A DNA stretch of 25,859 bases from contig JAUMUB010000005.1 in the NCBI GenBank assembly GCA_030530905.1, positions 1 through 25,859 of the forward strand, read 5' to 3'. The first letter of the stretch is position 1. Each line of letters begins with the position of its first letter. The translations under genes and the position numbers were made by a program. This document shows positions 25,767 through 25,859 of this stretch, one piece after another. This DNA comes from Bifidobacteriaceae bacterium. Lineage in GTDB: Bacteria > Actinomycetota > Actinomycetes > Actinomycetales > Bifidobacteriaceae. Under the pieces are notes generated by a model, which was given only the letters and a program-made list of their open reading frames with translations, was not told the origin of the DNA and did no database searches.

Positions 25767-25859
25767 ATGGCTACTGTGCATATTCGCGTTCCTGCGACAA
25801 GCGCTAACCTAGGATCTGGTTTTGATTGCGCTGGACTAGCCATCGAATATTTTGACGAT
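25767..25859 (+). CDS. thrB: Homoserine kinase, N-terminal part only
   Basis: Thirty-one codons are visible before the window ends. The reading MATVHIRVPATSANLGSGFD is the start of the GHMP-kinase fold of ThrB (VPATSANLGxGFD). AAGGA upstream overlaps the hom stop codon, so the genes are a tight pair. The protein phosphorylates homoserine on the way to threonine. Confidence 0.93.
   Translation, partial: MATVHIRVPATSANLGSGFDCAGLAIEYFDD

Overview
The window is ordinary chromosomal DNA of a low-GC member of the Bifidobacteriaceae. Evidence for this is the actinobacterial protein OpcA beside zwf, the rpsF-ssb-rpsR-rplI order, class Ib ribonucleotide reductase as nrdHIEF, and the argS-lysA-hom-thrB run typical of bifidobacteria. 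The DNA is visibly AT-rich for this family, so a Gardnerella-like genome is the best guess. That is an inference; there is no 16S gene here. I see no integrase, transposase, phage gene or CRISPR array.

Layout. Positions 1-1940 (minus strand) hold a secreted beta-helix surface protein and, just downstream, the N-terminus of a membrane-anchored protein cut by the window edge. Positions 2154-6228 (minus) are nrdH-nrdI-nrdE-nrdF, with two NrdR-box-like palindromes in front. Positions 6569-11377 carry the oxidative pentose phosphate enzymes: gnd (plus) converges on a zwf-opcA-pgl operon (minus). Positions 11782-15632 (plus) are a nucleoside hydrolase, a 14-segment MFS transporter and a ribokinase, with near-identical palindromes in front of the hydrolase and the kinase. 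prs (minus) converges on the ribokinase. Positions 16938-18730 are the S6-SSB-S18-L9 operon with a leader that can hide its own ribosome-binding site. Then come tRNA-Glu(CTC) and tRNA-Gln(CTG), an AAT-family amino acid permease, argS, lysA, hom and the first 31 codons of thrB.

How the genes work together. Much of the first two thirds concerns pentoses and nucleotides. zwf/opcA, pgl and gnd make NADPH and ribulose 5-phosphate. Nucleoside hydrolase plus ribokinase turn scavenged nucleosides into ribose 5-phosphate. Prs turns that into PRPP, and NrdHIEF makes deoxynucleotides. The last third serves translation and the aspartate-family amino acids (lysine, homoserine, threonine).

No wholly new system stands out. 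The most interesting signals are regulatory: tandem NrdR boxes spaced 32 bp, a perfect 14-bp inverted repeat between nrdE and nrdF, an S6:S18-type leader on rpsF, and a shared LacI-like palindrome tying the nucleoside hydrolase/transporter unit to the ribokinase. Promoter calls are by eye and tentative.
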